20,264 nucleotides of DNA from Bacteroidales bacterium. Its GTDB lineage: Bacteria > Bacteroidota > Bacteroidia > Bacteroidales > UBA3824. Below are positions 1-8,481 of the stretch, in pieces. Position numbers and translations under genes: made by a program. The stretch's first letter is position 1. Each line of letters opens with the position of its first letter. The notes beneath the pieces were generated by a model. The model saw nothing but the letters and a program-made list of their open reading frames with translations. It was not told where the DNA came from and did not search any database. The DNA lies in assembly GCA_017530465.1 (NCBI GenBank), contig JAFXMJ010000260.1, positions 1 through 20,264 on the forward strand, written 5' to 3'.

Positions 1-372
1 ATTAAAACTGCTGAGGTCTATCTTGGCGATGCTGTAACACCCCGAAAACATCTCGCTCATATCCACGACGCTGCGTGTGTCAAAATTGGCGAAGTTGATT
101 TCCTTGAGTCCGTTACATTCCATAAACATGCCTTCCATCTTGGTTACTTTGGATGTGTTGAGGTGGCTTACGTCGATGTTTTCGAGTTTGTAACAATTGG
201 AAAACATCTCGTTCATGTTGGTGACATTGGCGGTATTGAAATGACTTAGGTCTATGTCCTGCAACTCCCAGCAGTGGGCAAACATCTCGCTCATGTCGGT
301 AACGTTGGAGGTGTTGAAGTGGCTTAGGTCTATTTTTTTGAGCGAAATACAACGGTAAAACATCCCACTCAT
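1..372 (-). repeat. Five in-frame 78-bp (26-codon) tandem repeats
   Basis: The minus-strand MSxMF codons sit at plus-strand blocks starting at 49, 127, 205, 283 and 361, spaced exactly 78 bp each time. The repeats are coding and diverge at the DNA level while keeping MF, C, L, I, D, FNT and VT at protein level. This indicates an old, selected repeat rather than a recent DNA expansion. Confidence 0.9.
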
Positions 373-687
373 ATCGGTGACGTTGGCTGTATTAAGGTTT
401 TCGAGGCCAATGACTTCGGTGAGATTGTCGCAATAAGAAAACCAGTTTTTGCAGCTTGTGGGCGCGTAATTTTTGACCGAAGGGTCAAACACCACCTTTG
501 TAATATTGTAAAGCGGAAACAGTGCGTCGTTGTTGAAGTGGTACGCATTGTCGGGCATATCGCCATTATAGTATGCCGTGACGGTGTTTTTGCCGTCAAA
601 CACGGCGTAAAATTCGGGTGCTTTCTGCGCATAAATATCCAGCACAGACCCAAGCAAAAGTATCAGTAGTATTGTTGTTCTTCTCAT
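1..687 (-). CDS. DUF285 / BspA-like repeat surface protein (C-terminal part outside window)
   Basis: The frame is open from ATG at 687 to the left edge (229 codons, no stop), so the C-terminus is missing. Residues 1-21 form a signal peptide (MRRTTILLILLLGS...YAQ). A unique segment follows (about 22-105, with FYAVFDGKNTVTAYYNGDMP). From residue 106 on there are 26-residue tandem repeats of the form MSxMFxxCxxLxxIDLSxFN followed by TSNVTD. This is the BspA-like/DUF285 leucine-rich-type repeat of surface proteins and lipoproteins in Bacteroidota, mycoplasmas and Firmicutes. Each unit carries one Cys in MFxxC. Such proteins usually act in adhesion or surface binding; the ligand cannot be read from the sequence. 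No sorting domain is visible because the end is cut off. A -7 element lies 23 nt upstream and a terminator separates the gene from the operon before it. Confident about family, not about role. Confidence 0.88.
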   Translation of the reverse strand, partial: MRRTTILLILLLGSVLDIYAQKAPEFYAVFDGKNTVTAYYNGDMPDNAYHFNNDALFPLYNITKVVFDPSVKNYAPTSCKNWFSYCDNLTEVIGLENLNTANVTDMSGMFYRCISLKKIDLSHFNTSNVTDMSEMFAHCWELQDIDLSHFNTANVTNMNEMFSNCYKLENIDVSHLNTSKVTKMEGMFMECNGLKEINFANFDTRSVVDMSEMFSGCYSIAKIDLSSFN

Positions 688-709
688 AATATACAGGTTT
701 TGACAAGCG

Positions 710-717
710 CAAATATA
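710..717 (-). promoter_or_regulatory. -7 promoter element for the DUF285-type gene
   Basis: The minus strand reads TATATTTGCGC, matching the Bacteroidota -7 consensus TAnnTTTG, 22 nt before the ATG at 687. No clear -33 TTTG is seen at the expected distance. Confidence 0.6.
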
Positions 718-774
718 AAATATATTTTTGATTTTTTTGCATATAATGTTTACATTTTTTTGCATTTCAGGCAC

Positions 775-819
775 AAAAAACGAGCCACAACTCCAGAATT
801 GAAGTTGTGGCTCGTTTTT
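775..819. terminator. Bidirectional rho-independent terminator
   Basis: A 13-bp perfect stem (ACGAGCCACAACT at 780-792 with AGTTGTGGCTCGT at 803-815) has a 10-nt loop, an A-run at 775-780 and a T-run at 815-819. On the minus strand it follows the stop of the exported-protein gene at 848 and so closes that operon before the next promoter. It could also work in the plus direction, but no plus-strand gene needs it. Confidence 0.9.
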
Positions 820-847
820 GTTGTTGAAGCAGGCATGGCGTATCGAT

Positions 848-1288
848 TTACAGGTCGGGTTTGATGCCTGTGATAACGGTCATGCAGCCTTCTTTGAGCG
901 GGGGATTTTCGCTGGTCTTGGGCACTGAGACGTTTATCTTGATGCGCTGTGTCTTTTCGCTCTTGAAGTCCCACTTGTAACCTTGGGATTGGTTGTCGTA
1001 GATTGTGTTGTCCTCCCAGTCGGTGATTGTGAAGTGGAGGTTGGCTGCCAACGAATCTACGCACTTGACTATTATGCGGTAGTCGATGCCTTTGCTGAGG
1101 GTCTTGAAGATGAGAATCTCTTCGCCTTCCCTTAGCTTGAGCGTATTGTATCTGCCACTGACGATGTACTCGCCGAGCAGCGGCATCACTTCCGTCTCCG
1201 AAAACTGCTTGCATTGCGCCTGCGAGCCGGACGGCAGTGCCATCAGGAATATGATTGTAGCGGCTATTATTTTAAATATGTATCTCAT
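848..1288 (-). CDS. Exported protein of unknown function, 146 aa
   Basis: I do not recognise the family. The protein starts MRYIFKIIAATIIFLMALPS with a signal peptide probably cleaved near SQA/QC (residues 24-25). The residues before Cys26 do not make a good lipobox, so a soluble periplasmic or secreted form is more likely than a lipoprotein. The mature part is about 120 residues with alternating hydrophobic and polar strands, suggesting a small beta-sandwich: EILIFKTLSKGIDYRIIVKC, then LHFTITDWEDNTIYDN, then RIKINVSVPKTS. Cys residues at 26 and near 75 and 134 could pair. It is the second gene of an operon: the lipoprotein gene upstream on the minus strand ends only 14 nt before this ATG, and a strong terminator follows. 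The two products may share a task in the envelope. Confidence 0.8.
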   Translation of the reverse strand: MRYIFKIIAATIIFLMALPSGSQAQCKQFSETEVMPLLGEYIVSGRYNTLKLREGEEILIFKTLSKGIDYRIIVKCVDSLAANLHFTITDWEDNTIYDNQSQGYKWDFKSEKTQRIKINVSVPKTSENPPLKEGCMTVITGIKPDL

Positions 1289-1302
1289 GGCTGCGTATAT
1301 TA

Positions 1303-2136
1303 TTATTGGATGAAGTTGTTGCGGATTTCGGTGACGCTGGTCTCGAGTTTTTCGATTTGCTCCAAGGTGATTTCGCCGTGGATGGTGTCGAATGTCTTCT
1401 TGAGACCGATGAGCTTGTCTTCGAGCTGTGCGATGTATTTGTCTTCTTTGAAGAGTTCCAACATTCCTATCAGGTCTTCAAGAGTAAACTGCTGGTTGAG
1501 CATTATGTCGTTGACGTCCGCCTTGTTGGTTTTGAGGTTGACGTCCTTGAGCATGCTGAGCGTGAGGTGCAAGGTCTCTATCCAACCTCCCACGATGATT
1601 GTGGAAGCAATTTCGGTGCGCTCCTGCTCATCGAGGTAGCCGGTGGACTTACTGTATGATTCCGAGATGGAATTTATGATTTTGTTCTTGTTGTTGATGT
1701 TGTTCTGGAAAGTCTGCAACGTGCTGTCGTTGAAGAATCCCGAAATGCCGAGCTTTTCAGACAGTTTTTTGACTGTGGCGAGGTAGTCGATGACCGCCTG
1801 GTTTTGCTCGTAGAGTGCGCAGAAGCTCATGTCGGCGGTGTAGATGCCGAGGTTGAGGGCTTCTGACGACGTGGTGTTGTACTTGACGGCGTCTGCTGTC
1901 GAGTGGAGAAACTTGTCGGTGAATTTCACACCGAGGTTTTCGAGCATTGTGGCTGTCTCCACTGGCGATGGAAGCGCGTAGAATACCGCCTTTGCCTGAT
2001 TGAAGGCTTGCTTTTGAACTTGCGACAGCGTGTCGGTCTGAGGCTTGTTGCTGTTTTCATTGACCTGGGTGCAAGACGCCATCATTGCCGCGCCTACTGC
2101 AAGCGTCATTATTATCTTTGTATGATGTTTCATCAT
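1303..2136 (-). CDS. Lipoprotein of unknown function, 277 aa, helical
   Basis: The N-terminus MMKHHTKIIMTLAVGAAMMASC is a lipoprotein signal with the lipidated Cys at residue 22. A Ser/Thr/Asn-rich linker follows (to about residue 40). The rest looks almost wholly alpha-helical, with many Leu/Ile/Lys/Glu heptad-like stretches at residues 120-277, for example LGISGFFNDSTLQTFQNNIN and a C-terminal LEDKLIGLKKTFDTIHGEIT. I recognise no named domain; similar secreted helical proteins of unknown role occur in Bacteroidota. Either of two adjacent ATGs (2136 or 2133) could be the start and they differ by one Met. It is first in an operon with the 146-aa exported protein (14-nt gap). A symmetrical promoter element sits 29 nt upstream. 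Probably anchored to the outer or inner membrane, facing the periplasm. Confidence 0.82.
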   Translation of the reverse strand: MMKHHTKIIMTLAVGAAMMASCTQVNENSNKPQTDTLSQVQKQAFNQAKAVFYALPSPVETATMLENLGVKFTDKFLHSTADAVKYNTTSSEALNLGIYTADMSFCALYEQNQAVIDYLATVKKLSEKLGISGFFNDSTLQTFQNNINNKNKIINSISESYSKSTGYLDEQERTEIASTIIVGGWIETLHLTLSMLKDVNLKTNKADVNDIMLNQQFTLEDLIGMLELFKEDKYIAQLEDKLIGLKKTFDTIHGEITLEQIEKLETSVTEIRNNFIQ

Positions 2137-2154
2137 TGTGTTTTGTTTAATGAT

Positions 2155-2172
2155 TATCTTTGCGCAAAGATA
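2155..2172. promoter_or_regulatory. 18-bp perfect palindrome containing the -7 element of the lipoprotein operon
   Basis: TATCTTTGCGCAAAGATA is a perfect 18-bp palindrome. Its minus-strand half (2165-2172) is an exact TAnnTTTG -7 box correctly placed for the gene starting at 2136. The plus-strand half is the same box facing the adhesin's 3' end, where no gene starts. It is either an operator built on the promoter or a chance symmetry of the TTTGC extension. Confidence 0.55.
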
Positions 2173-2235
2173 TTAATATAATAGATGAAAAAAAACTTTT
2201 TTTATGAAAAAATTAAATAATGTTGTTTTCCCTTG

Positions 2236-5200
2236 TCATCTGTACAGCATGATATGTCCGTAGTGGAAGTGGATGGTCTGGTCGCGGAGCACTGTCTTGG
2301 CCTTATAGACGTACATTCCAGGCAGGCAGGGCTTGCCGTTGCGCGTGCCGTCCCACCCTTCGTCGATGTCTTTGCTGCGGTACACCACCACGCCGTTTCT
2401 ATTGAGGATGATGATTTCATACTCGGGAATCACGCCGTGTACAGGAACGAAGATGTCGTTGACGCCGTCGCCATTGGGAGTGAACGCCGTGGGGAATACC
2501 ACAATGGGCGATGTCACCACGGTGACCGCGCCTCTCACTTTGGCAGTGTCGAGGCACGAATTGCCGGTCATCACGGTAAGGCTAATGTCGAATGTGCCGT
2601 CAAATTTGTATTCGTGCTCGGCGGTGGCGAGACCTTCTTCTATAGTGCCGTCGCCAAAATTCCAGATGTACTTGTCGGACGGTGATGATTCGCAGTACAC
2701 GCGCAGTATCTGACCTTCGTATATGGTATCGAGGTTTTGCTGGAATGACGCAGTCGGCTTGGGATGCACGACGATGGTCTGAGATGTAGTGGTTGATGAG
2801 CCACAATCGCCGTAGAGGGTGAGCGTGGCTTCGTATGAGCCTGGGGCTGTGTATGTATGGTCGATGTTTCTCAACACGGTGGCTACGGGATTGGTGCCGT
2901 CGCCAAAGTTCCACACTACCGAGTCGGCATTTACAGAGATATTGTTGAATGTAACGCGGAGCGGCTCGCATCCCGAATAGTCGCTCACGGTGAACGACGG
3001 CAATATCTCGCGTCCAGATATGTAGAACGATTTCTCGAGGGTATCAATGCAGCGTCCGTCGCTCTGTATCAAAATGATATTGTAATTGCCGCAAGACGGA
3101 TAAGAGTGTGATGAAGGTTGGAGTTCGTCGGACGTAGTGCCATCGCCAAAGTCCCAATGCGCCGAGGTGACATTTTTGGTGAGGTTGGCAATCACGGCGG
3201 TGTTGCTGGGCCATACGACTGCGGTGTCGGCGAGGCGGAAGTCGGATTTAGGCTGCGGGAATACAGTCACGTATTGACGCGCCGTGTCGGAGCATCCTAC
3301 GCCATTGTTGTAAACGATTTGGGCAAGGATTTCATATTTTTGCTCGGTGTCGGTGTTGTTGACTATCGTGTGACGCGTGGGCGCGGTGCGCTCGTAGATC
3401 CTGTCGCCGTTGGATATGGTGTAATTGGTGATGCCCTCGAAATCCTGCGTCATTGTAAATTCCAATGGCGAGCACCCTTCGTATGTGCTGAGCTTGAATC
3501 CCGCCTTGTTGCTCGGACGTTTTATTGTGAGCGGCTGCGACTGTGCAGGACACTGGTTGTAGTCTTTGACAGATACAATGTATGTGCCTTCATCGAGGTT
3601 GTCGAATACGGAGCGGCTGTCGTACCATTTTTCATTGTCAATGGAGAATGAGTAAGGCTTGGTGCCGCCCGATGCCTGGGCGAGTATCTTGCCGGTATTG
3701 CCTTCGTGGCATATAATATCAGCAGCCTCCGCCCATACTGTAAGCTCGGGCGGGTTGTTGATTTTTATCTGCTTTGTGTTTTTGGCGACGCAATGGTTGA
3801 CGTCCCTAATCATAATGGTGTAGTCGCCGGGTTTTACGCCGGTGATATTGCCGATGGAATAGGGATAACTCTTGCCGCCATCGATGGATACCGAAATATC
3901 GCCGACGCCGCCATCACCTTCCACCCTGATTTCGCCTGTACCGGCGTCGTGGCAGAGTATGTCAGTGAAAGTGACGTTTTTGAGAATCAATTGCGACGGC
4001 TGGATAAGCGTCATATATTGCGTAGATTGGCAACCGTTGTTGTCCTCTGCAATGATTTCGTACTGTGTGGCGGTGAGCTTATTGAAAATGCCATTGTCGT
4101 TGGTGAAATTTCGGGTCGCGCTTGCGCACGTGAAAGTCACCGGCTGCACACCGCCCGTGATATTGGCCTTGATGTAGCCCGACGAATCGCCATAACAGGT
4201 ATTGACATTGAGAGTGTCGAGGCTCGTGATTTCAAAGAGATCCGGCTCTGTGATTGTGAAGGAGGTCTTGATTTCGCAATTGTACAAGTCGCGTATCACC
4301 ACATCGTATTTGCCGGCGTAGAGATAATTGAAAACGCCGTCATAACACGTCGGATCGATGCCCGCATCCACATTGCCGTCGGGATTGAGGTAGAATTTGT
4401 ATGGAAATTCAGCCTGTATCGGCATGCCGCCCCTTACAGTGAAGATGGCTTCGCCGTTGTTGTTGCCGTAGCAGAGGTTGTGCGTGAGTTCAGGCTCGCC
4501 AATTATTTCAAACACCGGCGGCTCGTTGATGGTGATGCCGGGATGCTTTGCGCTACATCCATGTGCATCTTCCACACGGAGTTCGTATGAGCCAGCTGGA
4601 ATGTCGTAAAAATCGCCGTTGAGCTGCTGCGGATAGCCTGTGATGCTGTATTTGAGTTCGCCAGAGCCACCCGACGCCAAAAATTCGATAAAGCCGGTAT
4701 TGGAGCCGTGGCATCCGTGGATGTCCTGATAATTCATATAGTTGATTTTGAGCTCGTCTGGCTGGTTGAGGAGCGTTGCGCCGCCGTCTTCCTCGCACTT
4801 ATTGGCGTCGCGCACCACGATGTGGTAATTATTGCCGGCTGGCAGATTTTCAAAAACATTGTTGGCTTGGAAGTGCGAACCATTGTCTATGGAAAATTCG
4901 TATGGCTGGGTGCCGCCTTTGGCGTTGATAATGATTTTGCCATTGGTATCGCCGTAGCACAACGACACGTCCTGCGGCGTAATGTCGTAGATTTCGAGCT
5001 GGTCGGGTTGCGATACAGTGATATTGTAATAATAAGCGGTACACTGATATTTGTCGGTGACGATAATATCGTACACGTCCGGTGCAAGTTCGGTGATTAC
5101 CTGACGAGGCAGAAGGTCACGGAAATTATTGTCGCCGTGGATACTGTATCCGTATTTGTAGGCGGGAGTACCGCCATCTACAGCAATTGATATAGTGCCG

Positions 5201-7350
5201 CTCTTGTCGTTGTGACACAAAAGCGACGTGGCGTCCACTTCCTTGATGACGAGTTCGTCGGGCTGGAGCAGCTCTATCGGTTCGCTTTGGGTTTCGCAGC
5301 CTTCGCCGTCACGAGCCTTCACGGTGTATGTGCCAGCGGGCAAATCCGAGAAGAACGCCGTATTAACAGTCTGTACTGTGATGGTGTGCGCGAAGTCATC
5401 GACGGTATAATGATATGGCAATGTGCCGCCCTGAGCCACAGCATTGATGATGCCATTTTCCTGTCCGTAGCATTTGATTTCACGGTCGGACGATGCAATG
5501 TTGAAGAATGTAAATTCGTCAGGTTCAGCGATGTCGATGAAATTGTATTCGTAAGTGGCCTCGCATCCCTTGGTATCGGTGACCGTGGGGAAGTAACGTC
5601 CTGCGCTAAGATTTCTGATGGTGGATTCCTGCGATGGCTCCACGCCCTCTACATTGAGGCTGTAAGTGAGTGCGCCCGTGCCGCCTTTGGCATTGATTTC
5701 TACGTAACCTGTGGCGTCGCCGTGACAGCCTTTGACATTGTAAGGCTTTACACTGGTGATTTCCACGGGGTCGGGCTGACTGATGACAACTTCGCCGATG
5801 TCGAGGGTGCAGTTGTTTTGGTCGTGTGCGCTTATGTAATACGACTTGGCTTCAAGACCATTGTATGAGGTTCGGTCGTTGTAGATGAGTCCGTCGATTG
5901 TAGTCCAATACTGACCCGTACCGCCCTTGAGGTTGATGTCGATAGTGCCGTTTGCCGCACCGTGACAGCCGTCAATGTCTGTGTGAACAAGCTTGACAAG
6001 TTCCAATTTTTCAGGCTCGGTGATGATGACCGGCTCTGGCCATACGACCTTGCATTTGTTTTGGTCGATGACAGCCACGTGGTATTCGCCGGCGGGGAGC
6101 TGCTGGAACATGTTGTTGTGGTATGGTGTCTCGCCGCCGTCGATAGAATAGTCAACGGAGGCATTTTTACGGAAATTGGCGGTTACGGTTATCGAGCCAG
6201 ACCTTTCGCCGTGGCAGTAGGTGACATTGGTGACGGCGATGTCGTTGATTTCAAGCAATACGTCACGACCTATCTCTTTCTCCACAGCTTTGGAGAGGCA
6301 TCCTTTTTCGTTTTGGACGCGGACGTAGTATGTACCGCCCGAGAGACCGCTAAAACGTGTGTCGCTCTGGAATGAATCACCATTGTCTATTGAATATTCA
6401 AACTTCATATCGGGATAGCCAGCCTGCGACGCGCCTACAACGATGCTACCATTCTTGTCGTTGTAGCACCTGATGTCTTCGATATACGGGCGCACCTCTA
6501 TCTCCGGCGGTTCAGCCACATTGATGGATGTCAATTGCGCCGCACATTGAGAAGTGATGTCCACGATTTTTGCATTGTAGCGTCCGGCGTACAATTCGGT
6601 GTATGTCATCGATCTTTGGGTGGTGACTGTGGCATCGGCACCAGCATAAATCGAGTATTGGAACTCAGGGCCACCGCACGACGGTTTTATAGTGATGGCA
6701 CCGTCCTGATAGTCGTAGCAAGTGACATCGGTGACACTGGCGGTGATTATGAAGTCTTCAATGGTGATTTTGTCGATGGCTATTACTTGCGTGCCCTTGT
6801 CGGGGGTTACGGTGATACGGATGTCAACGCTCGGCTTGCCCGCAAAATCCGACAGACAGGCATTGACCTTGTGCCAGATGTCGTCGTCATTTTTTGTGAC
6901 AGAAATGCGCTGATGCCAGTATGGGTCGTCGGACTCCTTCACCTCCAATGAGAAGAATACGTCGTGATTGTCGCCTTCCCAATGGTTGTGCATAAACAGC
7001 GAGAGAATCGGGTTGGTGAGCGAGGAGAAGTCAAATGTCTTGGTCATAGCCACAGGCTGGGCGTTGGCGTAATTGTACAAATCCACGTATGCGTATGCGC
7101 CGCCTTCGTATGCTTCCGAAGGGCCGGTCACCAATTTTTTTCGCTCGTCGTTCACGTGCGCATCGTCGTCGCGACCTATCCTCCAGTCGTTGAGCTGTCC
7201 TGTGGAGTTTTTCCAGCCGCCAAATCCATTCTCAAACCCCCATGTGTATGGGTATGACGACACCAATGTCTGCGCTCGGAGGCCGCCGCTTGTACAAAGT
7301 GCCATCATAATTATAATGGGCAGTATATATGTGTATCTATTTATTTTCAT
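2236..7350 (-). CDS. Giant SprB-repeat/PKD adhesin with type IX secretion C-terminal domain, 1704 aa
   Basis: Exported surface protein. Residues 1-27 are a signal peptide (ending GLRAQ). Residues 30-200 resemble a MAM/jelly-roll carbohydrate-binding-like domain (WGFENGFGGW, later TFDFSSLTNPILSLFMHNHW). Residues 202-1278 hold 13 SprB-type repeats of about 83 residues, each with an early CYG/CHG...G and a late D..GC cysteine. Residues 1283-1615 hold about four PKD-like domains, three with clear WDFGDGT/WNFGDGT motifs (near 1399, 1480, 1563) and a first degenerate one. Residues 1618-1704 are the gliding-motility-associated C-terminal domain (FPTAFTPNGDGVNDIF, NRNGVVVY, WDG, PGMYVYK). That domain directs export through the type IX system and attachment to the cell surface. 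In Flavobacterium, SprB carries gliding cells; here an adhesin role is equally possible. No sec9/gld genes are nearby. Confidence 0.93.
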   Translation of the reverse strand: MKINRYTYILPIIIMMALCTSGGLRAQTLVSSYPYTWGFENGFGGWKNSTGQLNDWRIGRDDDAHVNDERKKLVTGPSEAYEGGAYAYVDLYNYANAQPVAMTKTFDFSSLTNPILSLFMHNHWEGDNHDVFFSLEVKESDDPYWHQRISVTKNDDDIWHKVNACLSDFAGKPSVDIRITVTPDKGTQVIAIDKITIEDFIITASVTDVTCYDYQDGAITIKPSCGGPEFQYSIYAGADATVTTQRSMTYTELYAGRYNAKIVDITSQCAAQLTSINVAEPPEIEVRPYIEDIRCYNDKNGSIVVGASQAGYPDMKFEYSIDNGDSFQSDTRFSGLSGGTYYVRVQNEKGCLSKAVEKEIGRDVLLEINDIAVTNVTYCHGERSGSITVTANFRKNASVDYSIDGGETPYHNNMFQQLPAGEYHVAVIDQNKCKVVWPEPVIITEPEKLELVKLVHTDIDGCHGAANGTIDINLKGGTGQYWTTIDGLIYNDRTSYNGLEAKSYYISAHDQNNCTLDIGEVVISQPDPVEITSVKPYNVKGCHGDATGYVEINAKGGTGALTYSLNVEGVEPSQESTIRNLSAGRYFPTVTDTKGCEATYEYNFIDIAEPDEFTFFNIASSDREIKCYGQENGIINAVAQGGTLPYHYTVDDFAHTITVQTVNTAFFSDLPAGTYTVKARDGEGCETQSEPIELLQPDELVIKEVDATSLLCHNDKSGTISIAVDGGTPAYKYGYSIHGDNNFRDLLPRQVITELAPDVYDIIVTDKYQCTAYYYNITVSQPDQLEIYDITPQDVSLCYGDTNGKIIINAKGGTQPYEFSIDNGSHFQANNVFENLPAGNNYHIVVRDANKCEEDGGATLLNQPDELKINYMNYQDIHGCHGSNTGFIEFLASGGSGELKYSITGYPQQLNGDFYDIPAGSYELRVEDAHGCSAKHPGITINEPPVFEIIGEPELTHNLCYGNNNGEAIFTVRGGMPIQAEFPYKFYLNPDGNVDAGIDPTCYDGVFNYLYAGKYDVVIRDLYNCEIKTSFTITEPDLFEITSLDTLNVNTCYGDSSGYIKANITGGVQPVTFTCASATRNFTNDNGIFNKLTATQYEIIAEDNNGCQSTQYMTLIQPSQLILKNVTFTDILCHDAGTGEIRVEGDGGVGDISVSIDGGKSYPYSIGNITGVKPGDYTIMIRDVNHCVAKNTKQIKINNPPELTVWAEAADIICHEGNTGKILAQASGGTKPYSFSIDNEKWYDSRSVFDNLDEGTYIVSVKDYNQCPAQSQPLTIKRPSNKAGFKLSTYEGCSPLEFTMTQDFEGITNYTISNGDRIYERTAPTRHTIVNNTDTEQKYEILAQIVYNNGVGCSDTARQYVTVFPQPKSDFRLADTAVVWPSNTAVIANLTKNVTSAHWDFGDGTTSDELQPSSHSYPSCGNYNIILIQSDGRCIDTLEKSFYISGREILPSFTVSDYSGCEPLRVTFNNISVNADSVVWNFGDGTNPVATVLRNIDHTYTAPGSYEATLTLYGDCGSSTTTSQTIVVHPKPTASFQQNLDTIYEGQILRVYCESSPSDKYIWNFGDGTIEEGLATAEHEYKFDGTFDISLTVMTGNSCLDTAKVRGAVTVVTSPIVVFPTAFTPNGDGVNDIFVPVHGVIPEYEIIILNRNGVVVYRSKDIDEGWDGTRNGKPCLPGMYVYKAKTVLRDQTIHFHYGHIMLYR
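3517..6747 (-). repeat. Thirteen tandem SprB-type repeats (protein level)
   Basis: Unit starts are marked by Cys at residues 211, 295, 379, 462, 542, 627, 712, 798, 880, 960, 1052, 1133 and 1214. Unit ends are marked by Cys at 269, 351, 433, 514, 596, 685, 770, 852, 932, 1025, 1107, 1187 and 1267. The shared pattern is CxGxxxGxIxxxxxGGTxPYxYSIDxG, then LxAGxYxVxVxDxxxC, then an ExxxL linker. The two Cys of each unit lie 52-65 residues apart and could form one disulfide per repeat. DNA identity between units is low. Confidence 0.85.
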
Positions 7351-7384
7351 CTCGGTACCGGTTGTTAAAGTCTGTTTTCAGTTG

Positions 7385-7392
7385 CAAATTTA
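7385..7392 (-). promoter_or_regulatory. -7 promoter element for the giant adhesin
   Basis: The minus strand reads TAAATTTGCAAC, an exact TAnnTTTG match 34 nt before the adhesin ATG at 7350. The -33 half is not obvious. Confidence 0.55.
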
Positions 7393-7443
7393 TAAAAAAG
7401 ACTTATTATTATGCTAATTTGTTGCCTGAAATTTCATATTTTT

Positions 7444-7474
7444 TTTGTATTGGACTGGATTTTTTATATTTTCG
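7444..7474 (+). promoter_or_regulatory. Possible promoter for rnz
   Basis: TTTG at 7444-7447 is followed after 19 nt by TATTTTCG at 7467-7474, one mismatch from TAnnTTTG and followed by CAGC. It lies about 28 nt before the rnz ATG. The region is A/T rich, so a chance match is possible. Confidence 0.4.
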
Positions 7475-7502
7475 CAGCTTTAAAACTATTTTATTGGACA
7501 TT

Positions 7503-8417
7503 ATGTCATTTACAGTTAAGATATTGGGCTGCGGTTCGGCACTTCCAACACTCCACCGCAACGCCACGGCGCAGATAGTCAGCCACAACAATCAGATATT
7601 CCTTGTGGACTGCGCGGAGACGACGCAGGTGTTGATGCGTAGGCAGAGTGTCAGGATTGGCGCGTTGAACCACATTTTCATCTCGCACCTGCACGGCGAC
7701 CATTTTTTTGGGCTGTTTGGGCTGCTCTCGACGCTCGACCTCTCGGGGCGCAAGGGCGAAGTGTATCTACATTGCCCGCCGCGTCTGCAACAGATGCTTG
7801 AATCGCAATATTCACCGGTATTGGTGCATGAGCTTGGCTACACCCTCAATTATGTGCCGCTGTCGCCCGACGGAGTATCGTTGACATTGGAAACCAAGCA
7901 CTTGGAGGTGTATAGTTTTCCGCTCAACCATAGGATACCGTGCTGGGGATTCATCTTCCGCGAAAAACCATTGCCTCTCAATATCATCAAGGAGTGCATA
8001 CCGCGCTACAACCTTACAATAGCCGAAATAGTTGCCATCAAAAACGGCAGCGACCTCACCCTCGAGGACGGCACAGTAATCCCAAATTCGGAACTCACCA
8101 TAGAGCCGCCCAAGCCAAAAAGCTACGCCTTTGTCACCGACACCACCAAACTCGATTCTGTGGTGGAAGCCGTCAGAGGTGTTGACGTGCTTTACCACGA
8201 GGCGACCTACGACAATTCATACGAAAGGCGCGCCTCCGAGACATTCCACTGCACAGCCGGTCAGGCGGCTACAGTGGCGAGGGATGCTGGCGTCGGCAAA
8301 CTCGTCATCGGACACTATTCGGGGCGGTACGAGTCTGTGGGACTGCTTGAGAAGCAAGCTCGCGAAATCTTCCCAAACACAACGGCGGCAGAAGACGGAA
8401 TGGTGTTTGAAGTTTGA
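7503..8417 (+). CDS. rnz: Ribonuclease Z (tRNA 3'-end endonuclease), 304 aa
   Basis: Zinc-dependent endonuclease of the metallo-beta-lactamase fold that trims the 3' trailer of tRNA precursors in the cytoplasm. The metal-binding signature SHLHGDH gives H62, H64, D66 and H67. Further ligands are H143 (LNHRIPCWGF), D213 (VTDTT) and H271 (GHYSGRY); H249 (FHCTAGQAA) matches the conserved late His. The N-terminal KILGCGSALPTLHRNATAQ and the inserted region near residues 150-200 (substrate arm, FREKPLPLNIIKECIP) fit the bacterial short-form enzyme, and 304 aa is the usual length. I chose ATG 7503 because homology begins there; the frame is open further upstream but that part is A/T-rich promoter sequence. 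The aminotransferase gene follows after 64 nt without a visible promoter, so the two may be cotranscribed. Confidence 0.95.
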   Translation: MSFTVKILGCGSALPTLHRNATAQIVSHNNQIFLVDCAETTQVLMRRQSVRIGALNHIFISHLHGDHFFGLFGLLSTLDLSGRKGEVYLHCPPRLQQMLESQYSPVLVHELGYTLNYVPLSPDGVSLTLETKHLEVYSFPLNHRIPCWGFIFREKPLPLNIIKECIPRYNLTIAEIVAIKNGSDLTLEDGTVIPNSELTIEPPKPKSYAFVTDTTKLDSVVEAVRGVDVLYHEATYDNSYERRASETFHCTAGQAATVARDAGVGKLVIGHYSGRYESVGLLEKQAREIFPNTTAAEDGMVFEV

Positions 8418-8481
8418 AACAATGCATAATTCATAATTCAAAAATCGTAAATCGAAAACCAACAAATCAATAAATCCAAAA

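Noticed and set aside
1..372. Regular 78-bp repeats as a CRISPR array or satellite
   Set aside because: They are in-frame, coding, diverged at DNA level and have no repeat-spacer structure.
750..1214. Minus-strand frame of 154 codons overlapping the 146-aa exported protein
   Set aside because: It runs through the terminator hairpin and has a Gln/Arg/His-rich composition. The other frame has a signal peptide and a sensible start.
3706..4590. Plus-strand open frames (294 codons here, others at 3118-3651 and 5212-5868) opposite the adhesin
   Set aside because: They are mirror frames of the repeated adhesin sequence. Several occur at repeat spacing, with no promoter or domain.
7329..7502. Upstream extension of ribonuclease Z
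   Set aside because: It is A/T-rich promoter sequence shared with the divergent adhesin gene; homology begins at ATG 7503.
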